Assembly (NCBI GenBank): GCA_945835425.1 | Contig: CAMAJC010000097.1 | Coordinates: 1-6,904 of the forward strand | Reading direction: 5' to 3' | DNA: 6,904 bases | DNA from: an uncultured Clostridia bacterium | GTDB taxonomy: Bacteria > Bacillota > Clostridia > Oscillospirales > Ruminococcaceae | Shown: one piece after another, positions 1 to 5,793 of the stretch | Position numbering within the stretch: position 1 is the stretch's first letter | Layout of the letters: each line of letters opens with the position of its first letter | Position numbers and translations under genes: made by a program | The notes under the pieces: generated by a model | The model's input: the letters and a program-made list of their open reading frames with translations, nothing else | Database searches by the model: none | What the model was told of the DNA's origin: nothing

Positions 1-141
1 ATTAGGCCAGTATATGGCAGAATTACCCTTCGGAGAACCGGGTTACAGATTCCTGTTTCGTAAAAATAGACAAAAACCGACGCTTTTTCCTCTTCTATTA
101 ACAATAACCCCATGAAATTGTGGATTTAATGTAAAAAACTC

Positions 142-170
142 TTGCATTTTGTGCGAATATTGATTAAACT
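142..170 (+). promoter_or_regulatory. Candidate sigma-A promoter of the symporter gene
   Basis: A TTGCAT box (142-147) and a TAAACT box (165-170) are separated by 17 bases, each matching 4 of 6 consensus positions. The surrounding DNA is AT-rich, unlike the coding regions. Transcription would start near 177, giving a leader of about 80 nt before the symporter start codon. Nothing better was seen between 1 and 258, but both boxes are imperfect. Confidence 0.45.
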
Positions 171-187
171 ATAGGGTAGAGCATAGC

Positions 188-221
188 GGCTGCCTGTCCC
201 AGATTCTTCCGGCAGACAGCC
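188..221 (+). promoter_or_regulatory. Leader hairpin upstream of the symporter
   Basis: GGCTG-C-CTGTC (188-198) pairs with GGCAG-A-CAGCC (211-221), with one C/A mismatch, one G-T wobble and a 12-base loop. It is followed by CCCTAATTTTG. It lies between the candidate promoter and the ribosome binding site (AAAGGAAG, about 243-250), so it would be part of the 5' leader. It could be a weak attenuator or a stabilising structure; no known riboswitch consensus was recognised. The rest of 1-141 holds no gene that I can identify; short open frames run in from the left edge but resemble nothing known to me. Confidence 0.4.
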
Positions 222-258
222 CCTAATTTTGTAAAAACTGCTGAAAGGAAGACCTACC

Positions 259-1605
259 ATGAGTTCAAACGCATCCAAAAAGGCCAACCCCAATCGCCTT
301 GCGATTCAGATGGTGATCGCACTGGCAGCCGGTATTGTCGTCGGCTTAATCCTCATGGCGCTCCGTGAGAACATCGACCCCGCTGTTTGGAAAAAGATCA
401 ACGACATCTTCTTCCAGGACATCACCGCACAGGGCGCTGAAAAGGCCATCGGTCTGTTCTACATCGGCGGACAGCTGTTCGTCCGTGCGCTGCAGCTGAT
501 TATCGTTCCGATGATCTTCACCTCGATCGCCATGGCTATCGGCACCATTTCCGACGCCCGCACCCTGGGCCGCATCTCCACCAAGACCCTTCTGTGGTTT
601 TTGATGACCTCTCTCGGCGGCCTGCTGGTTGCCGCAGTTGTCGGCCTGATCGTCTTCAAGGCCGGGCTGTTCAGCGCAAACCTCGAGGGCCTGACCGCCA
701 CCACCGGTTCGACCGGCTCCAACCCCTTAAACGTCATCCTGAACATCGTCCCCAGCAACATCGGCACCACCTTCTCCTCCAACACCTCCGTTCTGGCAGT
801 CGTCTTCCTGGCAGTCGCCACCGGCCTGTGCATGAACAAGCTGGGCTTTGAGAAGACCGCGACCATGCGCCGTCTGCTGCAGGAGCTGAACGACATCGTC
901 ACCGTTTTCCTGAACTTTGTCGTCACCAAGTTCGCTCCCATCGCGATTTTCATGCTGATCTCCCGCACCTTCGCAACCTACGGCATCGACTATCTGAAGC
1001 CCGCGCTGGTCTACATGGTCCTGACCACCATCCTGCTGCTGGCTTACCTGTTCATCGGCTATCCGATCTACGTCGCTGTTGGCGCAAAGCTGAACCCCTT
1101 CACCTTCATGAAGAAGATCATCAGCGTCGTCCTCTTCGGCTTCTCCACCTCTTCGAGCGCCGCGACCCTGCCGCTGAACTACGACACCTGTGTCAAGAAG
1201 CTGGGCGTGGACAAGCAGGTCGCTTCCTTCGTCCTGCCGCTGGGCATGACCATCAACATGGACGGCACCGCCATCATGCAGGTCATTGCGACCCTGTTTA
1301 TCGCCGGCTGTGCAGGCTATGAGGTCTCGATCGGCAGCCTGATCGTCATCGCGGTTCTCGCCCTGATCGCCTCCATCGGCACGCCTGCCGCTCCCGGCGC
1401 AGGCGCTATCATCCTCTTCACCATCCTCTCCGGCGTCGGCTTCACCAACGACGCGGCCCTGATGGCTTATACCCTGATCCTCGCCATCAACCGCCCCATC
1501 GAGATGCTGGTCACCTCGCTGAACTGCGTCGGCGACTCCACCGCCTGCCTGTACGTTGCCAAGAGCGAAAAACTCCTCAACGAAAAGGTCTTCAACGAGA
1601 AATAA
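259..1605 (+). CDS. Dicarboxylate/amino acid:cation symporter (DAACS family)
   Basis: A 448-residue secondary transporter that imports an amino acid or dicarboxylate with Na+ or H+ across the cytoplasmic membrane. Length and motifs fit the glutamate-transporter (GltP/GltPh) fold: a hydrophobic N-terminal membrane region from about residue 14, the serine-rich re-entrant loop STSSSAATLP (296-305), the cation-site motif NMDGT (333-337), the second re-entrant loop GTPAAPGAG (374-382), and a last helix with Asn422 and Asp426, matching GltPh Asn401 and Asp405. The same helix is unusual: by alignment from memory, Asp390, Asp394 and Arg397 of GltPh become Asn411, Glu415 and Val418. Loss of the Arg that binds the side-chain carboxylate argues against plain aspartate/glutamate transport, so a neutral or other substrate is more likely. 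The ATG is preceded by GAAAGGAAG at suitable spacing. Third codon positions are strongly C-biased, suggesting high expression. The gene appears monocistronic, with its own terminator. Confidence 0.93.
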   Translation: MSSNASKKANPNRLAIQMVIALAAGIVVGLILMALRENIDPAVWKKINDIFFQDITAQGAEKAIGLFYIGGQLFVRALQLIIVPMIFTSIAMAIGTISDARTLGRISTKTLLWFLMTSLGGLLVAAVVGLIVFKAGLFSANLEGLTATTGSTGSNPLNVILNIVPSNIGTTFSSNTSVLAVVFLAVATGLCMNKLGFEKTATMRRLLQELNDIVTVFLNFVVTKFAPIAIFMLISRTFATYGIDYLKPALVYMVLTTILLLAYLFIGYPIYVAVGAKLNPFTFMKKIISVVLFGFSTSSSAATLPLNYDTCVKKLGVDKQVASFVLPLGMTINMDGTAIMQVIATLFIAGCAGYEVSIGSLIVIAVLALIASIGTPAAPGAGAIILFTILSGVGFTNDAALMAYTLILAINRPIEMLVTSLNCVGDSTACLYVAKSEKLLNEKVFNEK

Positions 1606-1616
1606 GTTCCATGAGA

Positions 1617-1643
1617 AAACCCCGGGCATTTCGTCCGGGGTTT
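1617..1643 (+). terminator. Intrinsic terminator of the symporter gene
   Basis: AAACCCCGG (1617-1625) pairs perfectly with CCGGGGTTT (1635-1643). Two more pairs continue inward (G1626-T1634 wobble, C1627-G1633) around a 5-base loop. The wobble is a G-U only in + strand RNA, so the structure reads better in that direction. It starts 12 bases after the symporter stop codon, and its 3' arm runs into TTTATTGT. Confidence 0.8.
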
Positions 1644-1650
1644 ATTGTAT

Positions 1651-1687
1651 AAAAAGGGGTACATCCACGAAAAGATGCACCCTTTTT
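1651..1687 (-). terminator. Terminator of the LUD-domain gene (possibly bidirectional)
   Basis: AAAAAGGG (1651-1658) pairs with CCCTTTTT (1680-1687), and CATC (1662-1665) pairs with GATG (1674-1677), closing an 8-base loop. The A1661/C1678 mismatch becomes a U-G wobble in minus-strand RNA, and minus-strand RNA has the U-run UUUUUAU at the exit. It therefore fits best as the terminator of the minus-strand gene whose stop codon lies 15 bases away. In the + direction TTTTTCTATTAT also follows, so it may stop both convergent transcripts. Confidence 0.75.
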
Positions 1688-1702
1688 CTATTATATGTAT
1701 GC

Positions 1703-2374
1703 TTAATACCCGAGGTTTTCCGCAACCAGCAGAACAGTGACCCGACCGGGGATGTTGTTCTTGCGGATGAGGACGTGCTCGTTGCAGATGGACGCGGCGC
1801 CGCAGCCGTGTTCGATTGCAAAATCCTCCTTTGCGCAGGTGACGCACTCGCCCTTTTCGGCGCAGTAGGTCTTGCAGGAAAGGCGAGCAGTATTGGCCGG
1901 GCAGGCCAGCTTTTTGACCCTTGCGACCGCGTCCGCGAAGGTCGGGACGATCTTGTTCATGCCGATGACGTAAATCACCTTGTTAGGACCATAGAGGGTC
2001 GCGGCGGTTCGGTTGCCGTTGCCGTCGACGTTATAGATCATGCCCTGCTCCAAAAGGGCGTTGGCGGAAACAAGGTAGACGTCCGAAAGGAGCGCCTGGC
2101 GCATACACTCTGTCCGTTCCTGCGGCGTGATGCCGGGACGGTCGCGGTCGAGGTATTGGTAATTGCCCTCTTTCAGCATCCCGATAACGCCGCATTCCGA
2201 AAGTGTCATCGAGCCGCCGTGAGCGACTACTGCGCCCTCCGGGATCATCTCCTTCAGTTTCGGGACAACATCGGCGGCATGTTCCAGAATGACCGTTTCC
2301 ATGCCGTTTGCCGTGAGGTTCTTCGCGGTCTTTTCCATCCGCAGCCGCATGACCTTTTCCATATTCTGATCCAT
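1703..2374 (-). CDS. LUD-domain protein (lactate utilization protein family)
   Basis: A 223-residue cytoplasmic protein of the LUD (DUF162) family, common in Clostridia and usually annotated 'lactate utilization protein'. The family is related to LutB/LutC of the L-lactate oxidation complex, but the role of these stand-alone members is not established. Visible marks are the N-terminal helix (about 1-25), HGGSMTLSECG (52-62), and NVDGNGNR (115-122), the most conserved stretch. The tail is cysteine-rich: C167-x3-C171-x5-C177-x2-C180, then C191 and C197, which could hold a metal or iron-sulfur cluster. The start chosen is the ATG at 2374, preceded on the minus strand by GAAAGGAAGG. The frame stays open for 44 more codons upstream, but those run through an intergenic hairpin and match nothing in the family. 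It lies downstream of the acetyltransferase gene on the same strand, 174 bp away, so cotranscription is possible but unproven. No lutA or lutB partner is present. Confidence 0.88.
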   Translation of the reverse strand: MDQNMEKVMRLRMEKTAKNLTANGMETVILEHAADVVPKLKEMIPEGAVVAHGGSMTLSECGVIGMLKEGNYQYLDRDRPGITPQERTECMRQALLSDVYLVSANALLEQGMIYNVDGNGNRTAATLYGPNKVIYVIGMNKIVPTFADAVARVKKLACPANTARLSCKTYCAEKGECVTCAKEDFAIEHGCGAASICNEHVLIRKNNIPGRVTVLLVAENLGY

Positions 2375-2391
2375 ATTTATCCTTCCTTTCG

Positions 2392-2427
2392 CCAGCTTTT
2401 TGAAAAAAGCTGGGCAAAAACTTTTTT
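2392..2427. repeat. Perfect hairpin with trailing A/T runs, possible dispersed repeat (copy 1)
   Basis: CCAGCTTTTT (2392-2401) and AAAAAGCTGG (2404-2413) are a perfect inverted repeat around GA, followed by GCAAAAACTTTTTTG. On the minus strand it sits in the 5' leader of the LUD gene, directly before its ribosome binding site. A similar arrangement occurs at 6750-6783: the same GA loop, AGCxTTT/AAAxGCTGG arms and a trailing AAAC-TTT-TTGT. The similarity suggests members of a short interspersed hairpin family. Confidence 0.5.
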
Positions 2428-2470
2428 GTTCGCGATGGTCGGCCGCGTGCCGACGGCCTCGGTCGTGATA

Positions 2471-2499
2471 AGCATAAACTGGCTGAACGCGCCGGGCAA
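2471..2499 (-). promoter_or_regulatory. Weak candidate promoter of the LUD-domain gene
   Basis: On the minus strand, TTGCCC (2499-2494) and TATGCT (2476-2471) stand 17 bases apart, each matching 4 of 6 consensus positions. Transcription would start near 2464 and give a leader of about 90 nt containing the 2392-2413 hairpin. The alternative is read-through from the acetyltransferase gene, since no T-tailed terminator was seen between the two genes. An inverted repeat GGCAAT/ATTGCC (2495-2500, 2517-2522) overlaps the -35 box. Confidence 0.25.
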
Positions 2500-2548
2500 T
2501 CAGCATGATGCGGAGGATTGCCTGACATTTATCCCTAATACCGCAAAT

Positions 2549-3175
2549 TTATTGCGACGCGGCAGGTTTCAGCGTCCTGCCGGCCTGTACATTCTCGAAC
2601 TGCTCCCGGCTCAGCTCATAGACCCGGCAGTAAAACTTGCCGTTTTCCGTCCGCACCGGTTCCGGCGGGCAGTTTTTGGGCGTCATGCCGCACTTTTCCA
2701 TGACCCGGCCGGAGGAGACATTCGGCAGGGCGTGCATGGCGATCATGCCGGTGCAGCCGACCCGGTGGAACATCAGATCCAACACCGCCATCGACGCTTC
2801 GGCGCAGATGCCGTTTCCCCACCATTTTTTGCCGATGCAGTAGCCAAATTCCATGACCGTTTTCATGCCTTTTATCTTGGTGACGCCGATGGAACCGATG
2901 GGGACGCCGAGGCTTTTCGGGACAATCGCCCATTCGTAGAAATCCTTCCGGCGGTACTGGCTCTCCCAGTAGCGGATGACCTCCTCGGTCTCCTGGACGT
3001 TCCAGTGGGCGCGCCAGACGAGGTACCGGGTCACGTCCGGGTCGTCCGCCCAGTTGCGAAACATCGCCGGAGCGTCCGCCGAACGGAACCGGCGCAGGAT
3101 CAGCCGGTCGGTCTCCAGCGGCACGCTGCCGCAGTGGGACAGGCCGCTGAGTCCCAATTTATTTAGTAGCTGCAT
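2549..3175 (-). CDS. GNAT-family N-acetyltransferase (RimJ/RimL type)
   Basis: A 208-residue cytoplasmic acyl-CoA-dependent N-acetyltransferase of the Acetyltransf_3 group, which transfers an acetyl group from acetyl-CoA to an amine; the acceptor cannot be told from sequence. Typical marks in order are LETDRLILRRFRSADAPAMF (20-39), the family's opening strand and helix; the IGSIGVTKI strand (93-101); the acetyl-CoA pyrophosphate loop region IGKKWWGNGICAEA (114-127), a variant of the RGxGxA motif; and NVSSGRVMEKCGM (152-164), the conserved helix of motif B. The ATG at 3175 has AGGAG and AAGGG upstream on the minus strand. The first 18 residues precede the usual family start, but no closer in-frame ATG exists. 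A candidate extended -10 promoter lies about 95 bases upstream. The gene is divergent from the PHP phosphatase and upstream of the LUD gene, with no clear functional link to either. Confidence 0.88.
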   Translation of the reverse strand: MQLLNKLGLSGLSHCGSVPLETDRLILRRFRSADAPAMFRNWADDPDVTRYLVWRAHWNVQETEEVIRYWESQYRRKDFYEWAIVPKSLGVPIGSIGVTKIKGMKTVMEFGYCIGKKWWGNGICAEASMAVLDLMFHRVGCTGMIAMHALPNVSSGRVMEKCGMTPKNCPPEPVRTENGKFYCRVYELSREQFENVQAGRTLKPAASQ

Positions 3176-3214
3176 AGATTCCCTTTTCTCCTGTTTTTGT
3201 GGATGTTATTTTCC

Positions 3215-3248
3215 GGACAGCGCAGGCTGCGGGCTTGCAAGAATGTCC
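3215..3248 (-). promoter_or_regulatory. Structured 5' leader of the acetyltransferase gene
   Basis: GGACA (3215-3219) and TGTCC (3244-3248) form an inverted repeat that encloses the 8-base palindrome CTTGCAAG (3234-3241) and a small GC-rich hairpin (minus strand CGCA-GCC-TGCG). It lies between the candidate promoter and the ribosome binding site of the minus-strand gene. It could fold in the mRNA or act as a DNA site; no known riboswitch was recognised. Confidence 0.3.
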
Positions 3249-3269
3249 AAAATGTGATAACATAGAAAT

Positions 3270-3278
3270 ATTATAGCA
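3270..3278 (-). promoter_or_regulatory. Extended -10 promoter for the acetyltransferase gene
   Basis: The minus strand reads TGCTATAAT (3278-3270), a perfect extended -10 element (TGn-TATAAT). The -35 region (about 3293-3298, TTTTAT) is poor, as is usual for extended -10 promoters. The predicted start near 3263 gives a leader of roughly 88 nt. On the + strand the same AT-rich patch reads TATTAT (3269-3274), a weak candidate -10 for the divergent PHP gene, but no convincing -35 goes with it. Confidence 0.55.
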
Positions 3279-3387
3279 CACTCACCTGCAAAATAAAAGT
3301 CGGGAAAGCGGTGTTTATTCAATTTCTTTTCGGGGAAACGCCCTTTCACCGAAGTTTCTTCATAAATATACAAAAGGATGGGATCCC

Positions 3388-4224
3388 ATGCTGATCGATT
3401 GCCATAACCATTCGCTGCACAGCTTTGACGGGCAGGAAAAAGTCCCGGACGTACTGGAAAACGCCGAAAAACTGGGGCTGCGCGTTTTCGCCCTGACCGA
3501 CCACTGCGACATGATCGGCGGCGCTGACCCGGACACGCTGCGCAGAGAAATCGCCGCGTCGGTGGACGAGGTCGTCTGCTGGAGAGAAAGCCATCGGACA
3601 AACTGCCGGATGCTCTGCGGCATCGAGCTGGGCGATCCGCAGGAAAACCTCCCGCTGGCGCAGGAGATGCTGGCGCTGCGGCCGTACGACGTGGTCATCG
3701 GTTCGGTGCACACCGATGGGAATGAGGATTATTATTTCGGCCGGTATGATCAGATGCGCGATGAGGAGATCGACGCGTCGCTCACCCGCTATTATCAGCG
3801 GCAGATCGAGGCGGCGAAATGGGGGCAGTTTGACGTTTTGGCGCACATCACCTATCCGCTGCGGTATGTGGTCGGCGATTATGGGCGGAAGGTGCAGATG
3901 GAGCGGTACCTGCCGCTGATCGATACGCTTTTTGACATCATCATCGAAAAGGGCATCGTCCTCGAGGTCAACACCAGCGGCCTGCGGCAGAAGATCGGCG
4001 ATACGCTGCCAAATGAAGCGCTGCTGCGGAGGTATTATGCGCGCGGCGGACGTCTCATCACCCTTGGCTCGGACGCACACACCATTCCCGTAATGGCATA
4101 TGGAATGGACCGAACCGAAGAGCTGCTGCGGCAGATTGGTTTTACCGAGGTCTGCTGGTTTGCGCACAGAAAAATGCACAAAATTCCGCTTATCTCTTCC
4201 CTTTTGGATGAAAATCCTGTATAA
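3388..4224 (+). CDS. PHP-domain phosphatase, histidinol-phosphatase (HisK) type
   Basis: A 278-residue cytoplasmic metal-dependent phosphoesterase of the PHP superfamily. It is closest to HisK/HisJ-type histidinol-phosphatases, which remove phosphate from L-histidinol phosphate in histidine synthesis. The usual metal-site motifs are present in order: DCHNHSLHS (4-12; His6, His8), TDH (37-39), GIELG (78-82; Glu80), IGSVHTD (104-110; His108), LAHITYPLRY (151-160; His153) and GSDAH (227-231; Asp229, His231). Length fits the family. The ATG at 3388 is preceded by AAAGGATG; ATGGGATCCCAT (3378-3389) is a 12-base palindrome spanning the gap and the first two bases of the start codon. No other his gene is in the window, so the substrate could be another phosphate ester. 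The lipoprotein gene follows after 36 bp, suggesting partial cotranscription. Confidence 0.88.
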   Translation: MLIDCHNHSLHSFDGQEKVPDVLENAEKLGLRVFALTDHCDMIGGADPDTLRREIAASVDEVVCWRESHRTNCRMLCGIELGDPQENLPLAQEMLALRPYDVVIGSVHTDGNEDYYFGRYDQMRDEEIDASLTRYYQRQIEAAKWGQFDVLAHITYPLRYVVGDYGRKVQMERYLPLIDTLFDIIIEKGIVLEVNTSGLRQKIGDTLPNEALLRRYYARGGRLITLGSDAHTIPVMAYGMDRTEELLRQIGFTEVCWFAHRKMHKIPLISSLLDENPV

Positions 4225-4225
4225 T
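4220..4225 (+). promoter_or_regulatory. Candidate internal -10 element for the lipoprotein-HAD pair
   Basis: A perfect TATAAT overlaps the stop codon of the PHP gene and is preceded directly by TG. The -35 region at the correct distance (TTCCCT, 4197-4202) is poor. If used, it would start transcription near 4232 and leave a leader of about 29 nt before the lipoprotein ATG, allowing the lipoprotein and HAD genes to be expressed apart from the PHP gene. Confidence 0.35.
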
Positions 4226-4260
4226 AAAAGGGAGCTTTGGACACAAAGGACGGAACATCT

Positions 4261-4947
4261 ATGAAAAAACGCTTGATCACACTTTTTTCAATATTACTTC
4301 TTTCGGCGGCCATGACCGGATGCAGCCTTGAAAAGCTGGACGCATGGACCGACCAGGCCATCAACGTCGTCGGCACCCATATCTCCGACGCCATGGAGGA
4401 CGTCGACGTGCGGGAGGTGCTCTCCGACGTCGCCGACAAGGTCGAAGGGCTGCTGGAATCGATGCCGGAAACGAGCAGCGCTTTGAAGGACTCGGTCTCC
4501 TCCCTGACCTCGTCGGTCAAGAGCGATCTTTCCGCTGTGGGCAAGGGAGCTTCAGGCGAAAGCGCTTCTCCGGCGGAAGACGGGGACGCCGCGTCCATCG
4601 AGAAGGGACAGCCCTATACCGCGGCGGAAGATGTGATCGTCTATCTGGCGCTGTACGGTGCGCTGCCGCCCAACTACCTCACGACTGCACAGGCGCAGGC
4701 GCTTGGCTGGGACGGTGAAGGCGATCTCTGGAAAATACAGGACGGCGCCTGCATCGGCGGCGATGATTTTGCCAACCTTGCGGGACTGCTGCCCAGCGCC
4801 GAAGGACGCAGCTGGAAACAGTGCGACGTAAACTATGCCGGCGGCGCAAGAGGCAATGAACGGCTCGTGTATTCAAGCGACGGCCTGTACTATTACAGCG
4901 CCGACCGCTTTTCATCCTTTACGGAAGTCGACTTAGGAGGGAACTGA
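4261..4947 (+). CDS. Lipoprotein with a degenerate barnase-like (microbial RNase) domain
   Basis: A 228-residue exported lipoprotein. Residues 1-21 are a lipoprotein signal (MKKR, a hydrophobic stretch, then the lipobox MTGC), with Cys21 the lipidated residue. Residues 22-95 are acidic and probably helical; 96-118 form a Ser/Ala/Glu-rich linker. Residues 119-224 align along their whole length with barnase, about 45% identity by hand against the remembered sequence, including AQALGW (145-150), IGGDxF (165-170), GRSW (182-185), DVNY (189-192) and YSSDGLYYY (204-212). Of the barnase active site, Arg83 and Arg87 are kept (Arg197, Arg201), but Lys27, Glu73 and His102 are Thr142, Gln187 and Arg216. 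Normal RNA cleavage is therefore unlikely; RNA, protein or other ligand binding is possible. No barstar gene is present. The ATG at 4261 is chosen over an in-frame TTG at 4237 because the signal peptide begins there. The HAD gene begins one base after the stop codon. Confidence 0.88.
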   Translation: MKKRLITLFSILLLSAAMTGCSLEKLDAWTDQAINVVGTHISDAMEDVDVREVLSDVADKVEGLLESMPETSSALKDSVSSLTSSVKSDLSAVGKGASGESASPAEDGDAASIEKGQPYTAAEDVIVYLALYGALPPNYLTTAQAQALGWDGEGDLWKIQDGACIGGDDFANLAGLLPSAEGRSWKQCDVNYAGGARGNERLVYSSDGLYYYSADRFSSFTEVDLGGN

Positions 4948-4948
4948 A

Positions 4949-5788
4949 ATGAGCAAGATCATTTTCCTGGACGTGGACGGAACGCTGGTGGACTATGAGG
5001 GCAACCTCCCTGATTCCGCCGTTTACGCCATCCGGAAAGCCCGCGAAAACGGCCACAAGGTCTATATCAGCACCGGCCGCAGCAAAGCCGAGGTGTACAA
5101 ACCCCTTTGGGACATCGGGCTGGACGGGATGATCGGCGGCAACGGCAGCTATGTGGAGGACCACGACCATGTGGTCATGCACCAGCTGATCACGGCGGAG
5201 CAGGCGCGTCGGATCGTCGACTGGCTCCACAGCCGCAAGCTGGAATTTTACCTGGAGAGCAACAACGGCCTTTTCGCCAGCGAGCATTTTGAAGAGCGCG
5301 GGCAGCCGACCATGCAGGAATACAGCCGCCGGAAAGGCAAACCCGGCGCGGACAATACGACCGTCCGCAAATGCTTCCCCGAGATGATCTTCGGCGGCGA
5401 GCTGTACCGGGACGACCTGAACAAGGTCAGCTATATTCTGGACAGCTATCAGGATTTCCTCGACACCGCGGCGCAGTTTCCTGATATGCAGAACGGCACC
5501 TGGGGCGGCGCAGGCGAAACGGCCCTGTTCGGCGATATCGGCGTCAAGGATATCACCAAGGGAAACGCCATCCAGCATCTGCTGGACTATCTGGGTGCAG
5601 ATCAGAAGGACACGATCGCTTTCGGCGACGCCAAGATCGATATCCCGATGTTTGAGTATTGCGCTTACAGTGTGGCCATGGGCAGCGGCGGTCCGGAAGC
5701 GAAGGCTGCTGCGGATTATGTCACCGACGATGTGGACAAGGACGGGCTGTACAAGGCTTTTGTTCATCTCGGGCTGATTGAAGAATAA
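4949..5788 (+). CDS. Cof-type HAD-IIB family phosphatase
   Basis: A 279-residue cytoplasmic haloacid-dehalogenase-superfamily hydrolase, probably a Mg2+-dependent phosphatase of small sugar or cofactor phosphates; the exact substrate is unknown. Motif I is FLDVDGTLVD (6-15), with nucleophile Asp8 and acid/base Asp10; motif II is ISTGR (40-44); motif III is probably Lys204 in TKGNAI; motif IV is FGDAKIDIPM (225-234), with Asp227 and Asp231. Motif IV differs from the common GDGxND form, having Ala and Ile in place of the second Gly and the Asn. A large cap lies between about residues 80 and 195, as expected for the Cof (IIB) type. AGGAGGGA (4935-4942), inside the last codons of the lipoprotein gene, is the ribosome binding site. 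The one-base gap implies cotranscription and perhaps translational coupling with the lipoprotein. Confidence 0.92.
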   Translation: MSKIIFLDVDGTLVDYEGNLPDSAVYAIRKARENGHKVYISTGRSKAEVYKPLWDIGLDGMIGGNGSYVEDHDHVVMHQLITAEQARRIVDWLHSRKLEFYLESNNGLFASEHFEERGQPTMQEYSRRKGKPGADNTTVRKCFPEMIFGGELYRDDLNKVSYILDSYQDFLDTAAQFPDMQNGTWGGAGETALFGDIGVKDITKGNAIQHLLDYLGADQKDTIAFGDAKIDIPMFEYCAYSVAMGSGGPEAKAAADYVTDDVDKDGLYKAFVHLGLIEE

Positions 5789-5793
5789 GCTTT

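Noticed and set aside
727..1629. A 300-codon minus-strand frame antisense to the symporter
   Set aside because: The strong C bias at third positions of the symporter removes stop codons on the other strand. The product is an Asp/Gly/Gln-rich string without family resemblance or a ribosome binding site.
2375..2506. Longer N-terminus for the LUD protein (44 extra codons)
   Set aside because: The extension crosses the intergenic hairpin, has no family similarity, and a good ribosome binding site stands directly before the internal ATG at 2374.
2495..2522. Inverted repeat GGCAAT/ATTGCC as a terminator of the acetyltransferase gene
   Set aside because: No T-run follows on the minus strand and the loop contains its own small palindrome; termination there is not supported.
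1556..3166. A 536-codon open frame on the + strand across both minus-strand genes
   Set aside because: It lies antisense to the LUD and GNAT genes, which have clear family motifs, ribosome binding sites and terminators. The translation is low in recognisable motifs and rich in Arg/His/Asp, as expected of an antisense frame in GC-rich DNA.
3378..3389. Perfect 12-base palindrome ATGGGATCCCAT overlapping the PHP start codon
   Set aside because: Its arms meet without a loop, so it cannot fold well as an RNA hairpin, and such short palindromes occur by chance; nothing else indicates an operator there.
4237..4260. TTG start eight codons upstream of the lipoprotein ATG
   Set aside because: It would place charged residues before a complete lipoprotein signal beginning MKKR; the ATG at 4261 gives the standard signal length to the lipobox.
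4261..4947. Barnase-type toxin of a toxin-immunity pair
   Set aside because: There is no barstar-like gene next to it, no toxin-delivery domain, and the catalytic residues are replaced, so a toxin role is not supported.
4919..5767. A 282-codon minus-strand frame antisense to the HAD gene
   Set aside because: The + strand has complete HAD motifs and an ideal ribosome binding site, so the antisense frame is a by-product. The same applies to the 277-codon frame antisense to the PHP gene (3346-4179).
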